Below, piece after piece: positions 30,364 to 40,945 of a stretch of 40,945 nt of DNA. The notes under the pieces are model-generated. The model made no database searches and was not told the DNA's origin. It saw only the letters and a program-made list of their open reading frames with translations. How positions within the stretch are numbered: position 1 is the stretch's first letter; every line of letters starts with the position of its first letter. Position numbers and translations under genes: made by a program. The DNA comes from Oopsacas minuta (taxonomy: Eukaryota > Porifera > Hexactinellida > Lyssacinosida > Leucopsacidae), in the NCBI GenBank assembly GCA_024704765.1, contig JAKMXF010000063.1, positions 1 to 40,945 of the forward strand. The letters are read 5' to 3'.

Positions 30364-31894
30364 ATGCATATTTATACCTTATTTGATATCATATATCTTT
30401 TTCTCATTCTATTCTCATTGTCACATCTATCACAACCTGTCAATGCTGCTAAGAAGAGACCTATACAGGAGAATATAGGAGATCAACTTGATAGCAAAGT
30501 ATCTCAACTCTGGGACTGGACCCAGCAGAGAACTATAATCCCATTCACCAGCTACGACAGCTTCCAGCACTATCTCCGTACTAAACCACGGAATTACTCA
30601 GTAGTGCTAATGCTCACAGCTCTCAGATCGGAGAGAGGCTGTCAGATATGCAAAGAAGCTAGGGATGAGTACAAGATTGTAGCTGATTCATTCAGATTCT
30701 CATATGGACACAGAGATTCTACTCATGAAAAGTTGTTATTTTTCGCGATGACAGACTTTGATGAGGGAGGAGGTGAGATATTTGAGTCTCTCCATCTGAA
30801 GACTGCTCCCGTGTTCATACACTACCCACCTACTGGTAAGCCTAAGTCAGCTGATAGGTTCGATATGTCACGACAGGGTCTACATGCAGAAGCACTGGTA
30901 CAGTGGATATCTGACGTAACAAGCGTTAGGGTATGTTATAGTAGATATATTAAATTATATTTTTATTATTTTAGGCTTTTGGTAATGATAGACTTGTTTC
31001 AGTCTTCTAAACATGCAGCCAGCGGGGATATATGTTGCATTATCATTTTCTGATAATTTTATGACCCTCCCTATGTGATTGTGTGTCAAACGATATTTAC
31101 TTTTTTTCAAGTGTGATTTGTCCGTACGGTTCTTTATTATATAGTTGAGCTCTTATTTTATTATTTTAGAGGAATTTAGTTTATTCAAAAATACTTAACT
31201 ATCATATATCCCCAGCTGGGAGTTGTGTGCCACTCGTCAGAAATTCCTGGCTATGACATTGAGAATGGCTTTGCAACTTCACTCAGTCACTTTTCGTCAT
31301 AAGTATTATTGGTTAAAATACATTAAACTATCATTTCTCCGTTCTTTTATGATTACTATGGAATATGTTGTTGTATTTTGAGTCGTTGTATGTGTTTAGA
31401 TTCGTCTCTTCCGTCCTCCTAACTACACTCTGCTCTTCACAGTAGGTCTACTCTTCATTCTTATGATGCTGGGTGGCTACTGGATGCGAGAACAACTAGA
31501 CTCATTCTACAATCCTATATACTGGTCTCTCCTCTCAATAGCTATCGTACTTGTTATGATATCAGGACAGATGTGGAATCAGATTCGAGGCCCGCCCATG
31601 GTCCACCGAGATCCCAACACCGGAGCTACAGGGTTCTTTTCAGGCAGCAGTCAATACCAGTTTGTAGCAGAGACTGGTATTGTATTTGCTCTGTACGGAG
31701 GTATTACCGCTGCTCTCATAATGCTCAATCATGACTTGCTCCCGCTGGGCAGCAAAAGTGTAGTGGGTGTTCCTTCCAGAGGACTCTCTTCACTCGGAGG
31801 ACTGATAATGTTCGTAATTATATTCTCCTATCTGCTATCTATCTTCAAGATGAAGTATCAAGGTTATCCTTACAGTTTTCTTCTGTTTGGTTGA
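30364..31894 (+). CDS. MAGT1/TUSC3 (OST3/OST6), oligosaccharyltransferase subunit
   Basis: Two exons, 30364-30930 and 31400-31894, join at phase 0 (GTTAGG|GTATGT ... TTTAG|ATTCGT) to give 353 residues; human TUSC3 is 348. The protein is the thioredoxin-like subunit of the STT3B-type oligosaccharyltransferase in the ER membrane. It holds substrate cysteines in mixed disulphides to help N-glycosylation. A signal peptide (residues 1-28) is followed by a luminal thioredoxin-fold domain with the CxxC site C93-Q-I-C96 (RSERGCQICKEA). Exon 2 carries the family motif IRLFRPPNYT and four membrane helices, such as SLLSIAIVLVMISGQMWN and LIMFVIIFSYLLSIF. The start is the first ATG after an in-frame TTG. 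MAGT1 and TUSC3 are vertebrate paralogues, so the symbol is left open. Confidence 0.93.
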
Positions 31895-32410
31895 AATATA
31901 TATTGTTAGAATTTTGAAATTAGATAATACAATTAGCCATGATATGTATTTCTATCGTTCAGTAATCTTATCTGGAGCTACTCCATTCGGTTTGATAGCA
32001 TTTGCTTATTTTCAAAAACTGTCTTCTTGAGGTGAGGTTATTCTAATTCTGTTCGCTGTTCATTATTTAAATTTGTTAAGCACAAGCCCTAGATATAGGC
32101 AGTATCCTGATAGTGTCATATGGAATAATTGAAAATGTTCGCGAGCCAAGCAAAGTGTACTAAAATTGATGCTTCACCCCTTAGGTTTCTCCCGATTCTC
32201 CGATGAATATCGATTTTATATGATAAAATAATATTATTCTCTTGAACTCAAATACTCATACATGCCAACTTTAAAGAACACCATCGCGGGACTCAATATA
32301 TTTAACATGGAGAACTCACCCAGCTTATGAACTACTTGTGTGATTGAAATGATTATGTTCGATTAGAAAAATGGCAGAAATCACAATTAAACCGTAAATA
32401 TTTAGTAATA
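31895..32410. other. 3' region of MAGT1/TUSC3, no other gene
   Basis: Non-coding and AT-rich. The sequence ends at the TA target of the mariner element (32409-32410). Confidence 0.45.
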
Positions 32411-33743
32411 CTAGGGCGTTCAATAAGTCTTGCGAGTGATATCATAGGACAGGATACAAACACTATACACACTAATTCTCTACATTATTTATTCAAAGTA
32501 ATCCCCTCCTGCAGATACACAAAGTTTTAACCTTTCCTCCCACTTGTAAAACACATTTCTGTACTCTTCTTCGGGGATGGATTCGAAGGACTGGTACAGG
32601 CCCGTTTCGAGTGCTTGTAATGTGTTAAAATCTTTGCCTTGAAGGTAGATTTTAAGCTTGGGAATAGCTAAAAATCACAAGGAGCTAGGTCTGGTGAGTA
32701 TGGTGGATGGGGAAGTGTTTCTAACCCTTCTACATCCAAGAAATTTTTGGTAAGCTTAGCTGTATGGGAACTGGCGTTATCAATAAAATCTTCATTCCTC
32801 TAGTTCCGGTTTTCGGGCGGCACTTTTCTAGATTTTTTATCGAGTTTGTAAGCACTTGTTCTGTAAAGAAAGTAACAGTAACAGCTTTGCCACTCTGACA
32901 AGGTAATTGCAAGACAATTTCATGACTATTGAAGAAAATGGTATACCTAATCTTAGGTTTTCTGAAGTCGGGCCTAGGAATTTTCGCCGGTTGTTCGTCG
33001 CCCCTCACCCATGATCGCTTCTTATACTTGCTATATGGTGTTGAATAGTACACCCACGTCTCGTCACCAGTAATAAGCTCTGTTAGGCGTCTAGAATCGC
33101 AGTTCTCATGGGTTTCCAAGAGTGTCTTGACAATATTCAGTCGTGCCAACCTTTGATTCTCTCTGAGCTTATGCAGGACTCATTTCCCACAAATCGATCG
33201 GCAGCCAAGCTCAGTCGTCAGAATTGTATGAATAACTCCCGATGAAATCTTCATACTTTGTTCCAACTGATTGACAGTAATGCACTTGTCTTCCATGACC
33301 GTACTTTCAATGAGTGCGATATTCTCTGAAGTGGTGGCGGATACCGGTCTTCCAAATCGAGGCAAATTTGTGACATCAGTATCACCAGATCTAAAACGGG
33401 CAGCCCATCGCTCTACAGTAAATCTGGAAGGGCAATCTACGCACAATATCTCCTGTAACTAGCTGAAGATCTGTACGGGCTGGATCTTGAGTATTGTGCG
33501 AAACTCTATGTAAGCTCGCCATTTGAGGTTGAAATTATCATCCTTTGAAGCCATAAATTCAACAGTGGGTATAAATTGACTACACGTAATTATCTCAAAA
33601 ATTCATAATTTGTATTGAATAAGTTTGAAACTTTCAGTATATGGAGTTTAACTATATGGGCTTATAATATATGAAAGTTAGATATATTACTTGACTAATT
33701 CCTGAGATATATCATGACCCGCAAGACTTATTGAACGCCCTGA
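32411..33743 (-). mobile_element. Mariner transposon, 1333 bp
   Basis: The terminal inverted repeats ctagggcgttcaataagtct (32411, continuing tgcgagt) and the complement of actcgc-type sequence ending gaacgccctga (33743) match over about 24 of 28 bases. TA lies directly outside both ends (32409-32410 and 33744-33745). The length is typical for mariner. It carries one transposase on the minus strand. Confidence 0.95.
32489..33554 (-). pseudogene. Mariner transposase, inactivated
   Basis: The reading frame starts at the ATG at 33554. An early TAG lies at 33461-33459 and a TGA (likely from the Trp codon of the RWV-type motif) at 33182-33180. The frame otherwise stays open to about 32800, where it shifts; a further stop and shift follow at about 32680-32640 before the TAA at 32491-32489. 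Recognisable parts are the helix-turn-helix section (VERWAARFRSGDTDV, RFGRPVSATT), the first catalytic Asp in ITGDETWVYY, and a shifted segment with IDNASSH holding the third Asp. The second catalytic Asp is Asn (TIFFNSHEIV), so activity is lost by substitution as well as by stops. The D,D34D mariner layout is otherwise normal. Confidence 0.92.
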
Positions 33744-33932
33744 TATATGATCTGTAGTGTCCCGATTTTCCCCTGGAGAGGCCAAAGGTGGGACGCGGGA
33801 CAAATCTCTAAATTTGGCATTTATATTAAATACCTATATCTTCCACTGCATTTTAATTATTATATAATTATCTCTATTACGTACGATGTTTGATATATTG
33901 TTTTAGCGAATATACTTATCAATTGATCAAGC

Positions 33933-36614
33933 ATGTATGCACCTAAACTACTACTTCAAAAAGAATTGTTCGACCCAATTCAACAGAAATTGATATACAT
34001 GATAAATGTGAACAAAATCGGACGAAAGCGTAAGCCAGAGCAGTTGTGCATGACCCTAACCAACTCATCACCTCAAGACATATACATACATAGAGTTACT
34101 CAATCAGATAAGGATTTGTTCAAATCTAAACGACGCTGGCCTATCAGTCAGCTACGATTAGTAGATGGTAAAGAACGTATCAACACTAACAACACATTGG
34201 AATTTGAGCTTCATTTCGACCGGGCTTATAAATGGTCAGCTGCTAAGCCAGTTGACAAGAGCTCCTTCCTGAGTGCTGTCTACAACATAATCTGTCAATT
34301 CTCAGACAGAAGTAAGATAGAGATACGTAACCTGGATGTGACTAAACTGAAGAAGGAATTATCTGTTCGGAACTACAATCATTCATCTCTTGTAGACACA
34401 GAGGACCCTGACATGGCTATGTTGGGTGTACTGCCTGAGGACGGACAGGAGGAGTATCAGGACCTCTCTGTCAAAGAGGAACAAGATCTGAACAAACTAT
34501 TCAGTCAGACATCATGGGCTATCTCAAATGCAGAGGCTTTTACACTACAGCTATCCGGTGAGTTAGAACAGCTAGATCAGCAGAACATTGAGACTATAAT
34601 GCGGTCTGAAGTACAGATAACTCAGCTTATGGGAGTGCTAGATAACGCAGTACAGGAATTAGAACGTATGTCTGACCATCTTATTGACTGTGAGACTCTC
34701 TTACAAGCTGCCAGGGAGAGTATAGAGGTTGTACAGTTGAGAGATAGTAATCTAGACGTAGAAGAACGGAACTCTAAGCTCTTATACAAAGACATACAAG
34801 TACTGATTGGTAAATTAGATTTGGATGGTAATACGCAGGATATACTGCTACAACAACCTCTAACAGGAGATTGTCTAGGTATATGCACTGATAAAGCATT
34901 TCTATTACTTACGGCACTTAATCAGGAGTTTGATAGTGGAACTGCTATGATGCGGTCTGTCATTGATCAGAAGCAGTATATTAATACGATAAAGGAGTCA
35001 TTTGTTAATCGTCTGCATAGACATCTTATGACAGAATTTAAAGACAGTATGCCTCGGGATAATGTTGAGATTTCTTTCCTCACTGAATTCCCTACTCTAC
35101 CATCTCATGATAGAATACACAAGAAGCTTATTCTCTATTCACGTCTGTCTCTGTGGCTTAAGATAGCAGATCCTGACAGGTTGCAGGATGCTATCAAAGA
35201 TTACGTTAGTTCGGCTGCACCTCTCTATAATGATGAGTTCCGTAACTTCTTCCATGAAATTAAAAGATCTGCCTTCAAGGTAACTGATCGCTCTAAAGTG
35301 CCTTTGAAACGTACAGGGAGTAAGATGATGATGCCAGGATCTACCTTAGAGATACCTGACCTACACTCGCAAAGAGGTTCTTCTATCGGATTGTCTCGGT
35401 CTGATTCTGTGAGTAGTAACATCTCTAGCTACTCCGACGGATCCTCTGTAGAAGAGTCGGATAGGTTTGAGCATATATTCTCTGTCATAGTTAACCAGTT
35501 CCAGCCTGTGTGTAAGAACGAGCAGACCTTTCTAGACAAATTCTTCCACTTCACATATGAGGAAGTGATTGATACCGCCTATCTACAGGATGAATCCCTT
35601 GGCGATCCAGACAACTATACATCTTTCGAAGTTGGACATACCATGAACCAAGATCTGAAACTCTGTCTCACCAAGCTTTTCGACAGTCTCAAGTCCGAGC
35701 TAGAGGGTTTCATTCATCGTGTCAATGACTCAGGATCTCCCTTCCAGATCCTGTACATATTACAGTACATTTATACTAAAGTTAAACCTAAAGTTATAGA
35801 TCCTTCTTCTATGAACTATTTTGAGATTTGTTTAAATCTCTGTTTGCCTTCTCTACAAAATTATTTCGACAAATACTTTACAACTTTCAGGCGCCAAATA
35901 GAAGATTTTAAGAATCAAAAACGTACTAAAGATAGCGGTGTTCTAGTGTGTGTACGTAAATACGTAGCATTCCTTATAGCTGCTAAAGCCATAATGGTAA
36001 AGTTTGAGTCTATTAACATAGGACATATTGAGCGGTACTTCCTCACATTAATGGAGAGTGTTTCTAAAACAATTGAGAAAGCTTCTTTCGAATTGAACAA
36101 GCCTCGATGTGATGTTTGTCGATTTGAAAATTATCAATTCCTATTTTCTAAACTATCTGAGTTAAAGATAAAGTGTTTGGATGGCTGTAAGGAGGAGGCT
36201 AAGAAAAAGAAGACAGAGTTTGTGGAGGCATATACCAGAAGCATGTTAGGTCGTCCTCTGGAGCGTCTGAGTATGTTCTTCGAGGGAGTAGAGGCTCAGC
36301 TCAAGAAGGGAACAAAACCAGAAGAGATTGGGTTTATTTCTGAGTTCCACAAGACAGAACTCCGTCGCTGTGTAGGTTTATATCCCGGAAAAGAAGTGCG
36401 TAAGGGCTTGGAGAATATCTTCAAGAAAGTTGACAAACATTTGAGTCTGGAGTTAGGAATGAATCAAGTTGTTTGGTATCAAATGCAGACACAACTACTA
36501 GCTCAAATCACCAACATCAACAGCCTTATTGATCGCTGTTATCCTGATGCTAATATTAAGCTAGACTTCAATATACAAGATTTACATGGATATTTCTCTG
36601 ATATCAAACTATAA
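33933..36614 (+). CDS. EXOC1: Exocyst complex component 1 (Sec3)
   Basis: A single exon of 893 codons from the ATG at 33933 to the TAA at 36612; human EXOC1 is 894. Sec3/EXOC1 is a subunit of the octameric exocyst, which tethers secretory vesicles to the plasma membrane before SNARE fusion. Its N-terminal PH-like domain binds phosphoinositides (about residues 25-140: KIGRKRKPEQLCMTLTNSS, then ELHFDRAYKWSA). A coiled-coil part follows (about 180-270, with LERMSDHLIDCETLLQAARE). A serine-rich linker comes next (about 485-510, GLSRSDSVSSNISSYSDGSS). The C-terminal Sec3 helical domain runs to the end (VRKYVAFLIAAKAIMVKFES). Introns are absent, as in COG7 and TMEM175. It begins only about 190 bp from the mariner element, so that insertion lies in its upstream region. 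Confidence 0.94.
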   Translation: MYAPKLLLQKELFDPIQQKLIYMINVNKIGRKRKPEQLCMTLTNSSPQDIYIHRVTQSDKDLFKSKRRWPISQLRLVDGKERINTNNTLEFELHFDRAYKWSAAKPVDKSSFLSAVYNIICQFSDRSKIEIRNLDVTKLKKELSVRNYNHSSLVDTEDPDMAMLGVLPEDGQEEYQDLSVKEEQDLNKLFSQTSWAISNAEAFTLQLSGELEQLDQQNIETIMRSEVQITQLMGVLDNAVQELERMSDHLIDCETLLQAARESIEVVQLRDSNLDVEERNSKLLYKDIQVLIGKLDLDGNTQDILLQQPLTGDCLGICTDKAFLLLTALNQEFDSGTAMMRSVIDQKQYINTIKESFVNRLHRHLMTEFKDSMPRDNVEISFLTEFPTLPSHDRIHKKLILYSRLSLWLKIADPDRLQDAIKDYVSSAAPLYNDEFRNFFHEIKRSAFKVTDRSKVPLKRTGSKMMMPGSTLEIPDLHSQRGSSIGLSRSDSVSSNISSYSDGSSVEESDRFEHIFSVIVNQFQPVCKNEQTFLDKFFHFTYEEVIDTAYLQDESLGDPDNYTSFEVGHTMNQDLKLCLTKLFDSLKSELEGFIHRVNDSGSPFQILYILQYIYTKVKPKVIDPSSMNYFEICLNLCLPSLQNYFDKYFTTFRRQIEDFKNQKRTKDSGVLVCVRKYVAFLIAAKAIMVKFESINIGHIERYFLTLMESVSKTIEKASFELNKPRCDVCRFENYQFLFSKLSELKIKCLDGCKEEAKKKKTEFVEAYTRSMLGRPLERLSMFFEGVEAQLKKGTKPEEIGFISEFHKTELRRCVGLYPGKEVRKGLENIFKKVDKHLSLELGMNQVVWYQMQTQLLAQITNINSLIDRCYPDANIKLDFNIQDLHGYFSDIKL

Positions 36615-36914
36615 TTGTATCTAGTAATCTCTTCTACTAAATTGTATTATTACTTGTTTACATTATCTATTCGTTGTATGAATTAATTGAATATGAGCAT
36701 GTTTAGATGTATTCTTTCTTACTGTGATTTTAATTTGATAGTATTAACAATTGTTTGTGAAATGTTAATTATTATGACCTATAGTTTGTTATATATCTTA
36801 TTCTTAGGTCATGTAAGATCTATTACTTGTTTCTCATCCGGAATTTTTCGGAACCTATTCTGTTCTTGTGTTTAGTTACCCACTTTAAATAATGCTTTTG
36901 GGATAATCATATTG
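36615..36914. other. 3' region of EXOC1
   Basis: AT-rich, no gene recognised. A 62-codon frame at 36687-36875 rich in hydrophobic residues lacks any family motif. Confidence 0.4.
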
Positions 36915-37112
36915 TGAAATCTTTATATCTCTGAAGTTTATTGCGCAATCTTGAAAATACCATATATGGGCATACTCATGAGTACGTCACAATGGTACGC
37001 GGTATTATATCAAAATGTATTATCGTGGTATGGGAAGTTACTCAAGTTAGGTATGTATTATAAATTGGTTATCTTGATTTGACCATAATTGTTAAGAAGA
37101 ATATTGACATAA
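36915..37112. mobile_element. Palindromic MITE (copy C), degraded left arm
   Basis: The core gcgcaatcttgaaaataccata and catatatgggcatactcatg matches copies A and B. The right arm continues tattatatcaaaatgtatta, gtatgggaag and gaccataattgtta as in copy B. The left arm is partly lost. Confidence 0.75.
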
Positions 37113-37449
37113 AAGTGCAATGCATAGTTTCAGCTGCAACTCTAGAACTAGCCAACTTTATAGTAGCAATTTTTTGATAATTTGTATAAAAATATATTTA
37201 GAATATTTCATAATTGAACTATAAAATCTATGATCAATTTTTCAGTTTATAGCGTTTCAAAGTTGGAGCATTTTGCCAACATATCAGCCTATTAGACGAT
37301 CACATAACGTCTTTTCGACCTGAAAATATTTTCTAGATGTGGAATGTGTGATTTATTATAATATATTTGTGAAACTTGATGATAGTTATCCGTTGCCTCT
37401 CTTGTCTGCTCAAAAGACATTACTGATTTTCGGAGACAATTTTTCCGGG

Positions 37450-37900
37450 TTTGGAATTTTGGAATTTGGCAAGGGGTCGCGTCGTTAGTCCAAATATCAA
37501 AATTGGCATTAGTCCAAATTTTGGTGATGTTTGCGTGAGTTGGATCTGGAGCAGGCCGCGAGTTGCTGAGAGTATTTAGAACTCACGTTGGAAAGTGTAG
37601 AATTGGCAATTTTCATTGATTATCTAGCTAGATAAGCTTGAGCTGAGAAGATGAGCATTTCAGTAGGCTATTTGGATAACTGGTGTAGTATTTGATTGGA
37701 TTCGATTTGGATCTAGAGCAGGCCTTAAGTTGCTGAGAGTAATTAGATTCAAAACAACAAAAGTAAATGACTATATTTCCTCGCGACGAAATTTCCCCGT
37801 TAAAGCATGCTTTCGATCACCAAAAATTGGACTAATGCCGATTTTGTTATTTGGACTAATGCATGCACCCCTTTGGCAACCCTATTTGAATTCCATAAAA
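37450..37900. mobile_element. Inverted-repeat element, about 80-bp arms
   Basis: The left arm (ggcaaggggtcgcgtcgtta through gcattagtccaaattttggtg) pairs with the right arm (caccaaaaattggactaatg through gcacccctttggc). Between them, gagcaggccgcgagttgctg at about 37549 recurs as gagcaggccttaagttgctg at about 37717 in the same orientation. It is non-coding. Confidence 0.75.
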
Positions 37901-38280
37901 GGAGGACTATAATGGGAAAGTGAGAAGGACTAGATCTCGCACAGCCAGAAAAAAAAGGACACGAGATAGAAGTTTATAAAGAACTAGAAACAAAAGTCCG
38001 ACCGACATACTGGGAGTGTAGTTCATGGCAATGTCCTATCCATGTTTCCTCACGAATGACTAGTCGTTGAAACCATAATCTAGAATCAATTTGAAATATT
38101 TGTAAAAAGGTGTAAAAATATCATTAATCATATGATAAATGTGTGAATTTTTACTACTTTCAGGCTCTGAAATTCTGAACATCGGACTCGGCGCCTAATT
38201 ATCCCTAAAAACGTGTTCAGACCTCTTCTTCTAGCATGCTTTATGATTTTACATAGAAAGGTGTTCCTAAATATAATCAA

Positions 38281-38569
38281 CGAAGTTTGGTGACCAAATT
38301 TGAAAATATCAATACATATCATTACATATGCATCCTTGACGCAATTGTAACTTACCAAACTATTGAAATTTATGAATACGGACCTAAAATGTACTACTCA
38401 TAAATACCTAACTAGCGGAATTCGTGTATATATACTTTCGTACCTCTCAAAACCTTAGAAACACTGAATATATTGGTGAAAATGACACTATCCGGCAAAC
38501 TGAATATATTTTCTCATAGCGGTTAGCTGGATGTAGCGTCGGTTAACCGGCTAACGGAATCCAGCCCTG
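38281..38569. mobile_element. Non-autonomous DNA element (copy 2)
   Basis: The sequence follows 240-722 closely (tatgcatccttgacgcaatt, aatacctaactagcggaatt, gtacctctcaaaacctt) but lacks the 263-496 insertion. The right end ggaatccagccctg is a clean terminus. The left end is unclear. Confidence 0.75.
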
Positions 38570-39008
38570 TGTACAGTTTAAATAGTACCAGTCAATTATT
38601 TCTTAATCACTATTCAATCATGATCTTGCTAATGTTACTGCCCAATGATTTCTTATTTATCTTGTCCTTAAAATATTTCAACCATGGTCCATGGGTCATT
38701 GTTGTGTTTACCCATGACCAATATGACTACAGTAATTGATCAATAGGTTACCCTTGTTGCAACCTTATCAATAGTGATCCTTTTTCCGGCCTATCTCAAA
38801 TTTCTGATTATCCTGACAGGGGTAAATTCCATTCTATACTTTTAAAATTAACGAGTACTAGTTGTGAATACGAATAATTATAGTTAAAACTGATTTATAC
38901 TGCTCAATATTACTCAGAAGGATATATTTTAAAGGGGCATATAATTCTGCAAACAATAGATTTGTATGGATTATATAAATATACGACACCATTTCGTGTT
39001 ATTTAATT
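38570..39008. other. Intergenic stretch without recognisable feature
   Basis: Between two mobile elements; no gene or repeat structure was recognised. Confidence 0.4.
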
Positions 39009-40945
39009 CAATGCTTCTCAAACTTTTTTATGTCGCGGCCCCAAAGTTTCTCCATTACAATTCCACGGACCCCTGCTTGTTGGTCTCATTTTTAGTAAAT
39101 ATAATTTGTTTTTATTATCGTATTATATCAGTGTTAAGTAGTAAGAGGTATATTGTGATATAATCATAAGCTCAATTATACTAATGAGAACTGTGTGCTT
39201 GCTTCGATTTGACGAGCTTATCTAGCCTCGGTTCTATTGATGAAAGTGCCACACGTAGTGGAGATCTGACATCCAGAGAATTCCTATACTTTGTTTTGAT
39301 AATGCTCATTGTTGAAAACCCCATCTCACAAAGGTAAGTAGATGGAAAGGGTAGAATTATTTTCAGGGCCAACTCACTAAGTTCTGGATATTCGGGTCTA
39401 ACCTTTATCCAGAATTCAGCGAGTGTTATTTCGCTGTAAAAATATTCTTTAATCCTTGATCCCCTGCCAGGCCTAATAATTTGTCTTCTAAATTAACATT
39501 CAACTCGTCCTTCAATTGCAAAAAGGGATTACAGATCCAACCGTTTCCTTCTCTAGGATCTTGTTCTTTCGGGAAGTAAAATTCAAAGCGCTCAGCTAGT
39601 GATTTCAAATGTTCGGTGATAATATTCGCTAGAGAAGTCGCATCAAGTCCACTTTCACAATTAATTATTTCCGATAAATTTGGAAACATGTCGTAACAAT
39701 CTCGAGAGACTCGATGTTTCCATGCAGCTAACTTTCTTTTAAAACCGTCAATCTTGTTAGCTGTTGCAAAATTAGTTCCCATCCTACTTTGCATTGATCT
39801 GTTTAGCTCATTAAGCATTGAAAATATATCAGACAGATATGCCAGCTTTGTATTCCAGTTTACATCTCGAAATTTTTCAGCCCATTCAGGTTATTTATCA
39901 AGCAGAAATGTTGTTAGTTCGTTTCGGAGCTCAAAAACTCTTGATGACACTTTTCCTCTGGATAGCCAACGTAGTTCAGCATGCAAGAGCAGTTGTATAT
40001 GATCAGCTCCCATCTGATCACACAAGGAAGCGAATAAGCGAGAATTCAGAGCGTTCGCTTTTACATGGTTGACAACTTGACATAGTACATCGTTGAGTTC
40101 CTTTGACATCTTCTTTGTTGCTAAGTTTTCTCGATGAATAAAACAGTGTGTTGACTCGCAATCTGGTGCTACTTCTTTAATTTTTGCAACAACTCCAGAA
40201 TGTCGTCCTGTCATTGCAGCAGCACCGTCAGTACATACACCAACACAAAACTTCCAATCTAATCCTGATTGATCAACGATATAGTTATTCAATCCATCAA
40301 AAATTTGAGAACTAGTCGTATTTGTAGGCAATGATATCGAACATAAATACTCTTCTTTCACATCACCACAATGTTCAAAACGAACATATAACAACAAAAT
40401 CGCCAAATTTGCTACGTCAGTAGATTCATCAAGCTGCAAAGAATACCATTTGGCTGATTTTATTTGTTCGATCAGCTGTTCTTCCATGTCGCAAGGAAGA
40501 TCGATCACTCTTCTAGCAACAGTGTCATTTGACAGTGGAACCCGCGCAGTTATCTTTGCTGCAGATTCTCCCAACATTTCTCGGCATACATCACCAATGC
40601 AACCAACCAGAAGTTGTTCCCCAATTATGTATGTTTTTTTGGTACAATTGCAGAATCTTACACCCCCCAACTTTCTTAATGTGGTCAAAAATCCCTATAT
40701 GCACCGTTCAAGAACTCGTTGAGAGAAGTTGATAGAGCTAAAGAAATCCAAAATCAGATTAAAATTGACAAAGTTACGAAAAATTTACTCCCTAAGCCAA
40801 ATCCTATGGGGAAAATTGTATTACTCACTATAGTCAAATTGTATTCATTTATACATTACAATTACCATAGGAATGCTCATACTGTTGATATTGCGGTTAT
40901 ACACGCTTGTTACTCTACTCTTTCATGCTCATTTGTTTGCTATTC
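39009..40945 (-). mobile_element. hAT transposon, right end beyond window
   Basis: The left terminus caatgcttctcaaacttttt, followed by gtcgcggccc, is the typical hAT end seen in many animals (CAGTGxTTCTCAAAC type). It points inwards to a transposase on the minus strand. The other end and the second target-site copy are outside the window. Confidence 0.82.
39181..40688 (-). pseudogene. hAT transposase (ZBED5/SCAND3-like), inactivated
   Basis: The largest part, from 40688 to 39891, has the hAT catalytic core: WYSLQLDESTDVANLAILLL with the first Asp, GVCTDGAAAMTGRHSGVVAK with the second, THCFIHRENLATKKM, and ELRWLSRGKVSSRVFELRNE. A TAA at 39893-39891 interrupts. The same frame resumes (LAYLSDIFSMLNELNRSMQS) to 39426. 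A one-base frameshift there leads to the C-terminal dimerisation region (FSTMSIIKTKYRNSLDV), ending at 39181. The N-terminal BED zinc finger is not seen before 40945 and may lie beyond the edge or be lost. With only one stop and one frameshift over about 1.5 kb, the copy is rather young. Confidence 0.9.

Noticed and set aside
36687..36875. Hydrophobic 62-codon frame after EXOC1
   Set aside because: AT-rich 3' sequence often yields Phe/Ile/Leu-rich frames; no motif or conservation evidence.

Overview
The window looks like AT-rich nuclear DNA from an animal. It holds canonical spliced eukaryotic genes (14-3-3, MAGT1/TUSC3), long intronless secretory-pathway genes (COG7, EXOC1, TMEM175), a GABA-B-like Venus-flytrap receptor ectodomain, an Ig/fibronectin-III receptor-like locus, and many DNA transposons (hAT, mariner, foldback elements and MITEs). 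The mix of GABA-B-like receptors, FN3 receptors and intron-poor housekeeping genes suggests an early-branching animal. A sponge, possibly a glass sponge, is my best guess; this is inference and not shown by the sequence.

Layout. 1-960: a 30-bp tandem repeat, then a non-autonomous element carrying a nested MITE. 960-3144 (-): a receptor-like gene whose ectodomain and transmembrane exon is followed, after one in-frame stop, by a tail of 14-15-residue repeats. 3145-5212: no recognisable gene. 5213-6329: a decayed hAT transposon with TIRs and a target duplication. 6426-17561 (-): a divergent 14-3-3 gene that I could assemble from five exons into an uninterrupted 231-residue protein. Its largest intron hosts a + strand Ig/FN3 receptor-like gene (9925-12996, apparently decayed), a cysteine-rich transposon-type ORF and several MITEs. 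18.1-19.5 kb: a foldback element with another palindromic element inside one arm. 20339-22609 (-): COG7. 24474-26075 (-): TMEM175. 26.1-30.3 kb: gene-free repeats, including a GC-rich array interrupted by a hAT-type MITE. 30364-31894 (+): MAGT1/TUSC3 in two exons. 32411-33743: a mariner element. 33933-36614 (+): EXOC1. 36.9-40.9 kb: MITEs and a second, larger hAT element that runs off the right edge.

Functionally, COG7 (Golgi tethering), EXOC1 (exocyst), TMEM175 (endolysosomal K+ channel) and MAGT1/TUSC3 (ER N-glycosylation) are all endomembrane genes. Nothing indicates co-regulation: they lie on both strands and are separated by kilobases of repeats. The least ordinary features are the receptor with a repeat tail at the left, the highly diverged but open 14-3-3 gene, and the nested inverted-repeat elements whose empty sites and target duplications can be read from the window itself.
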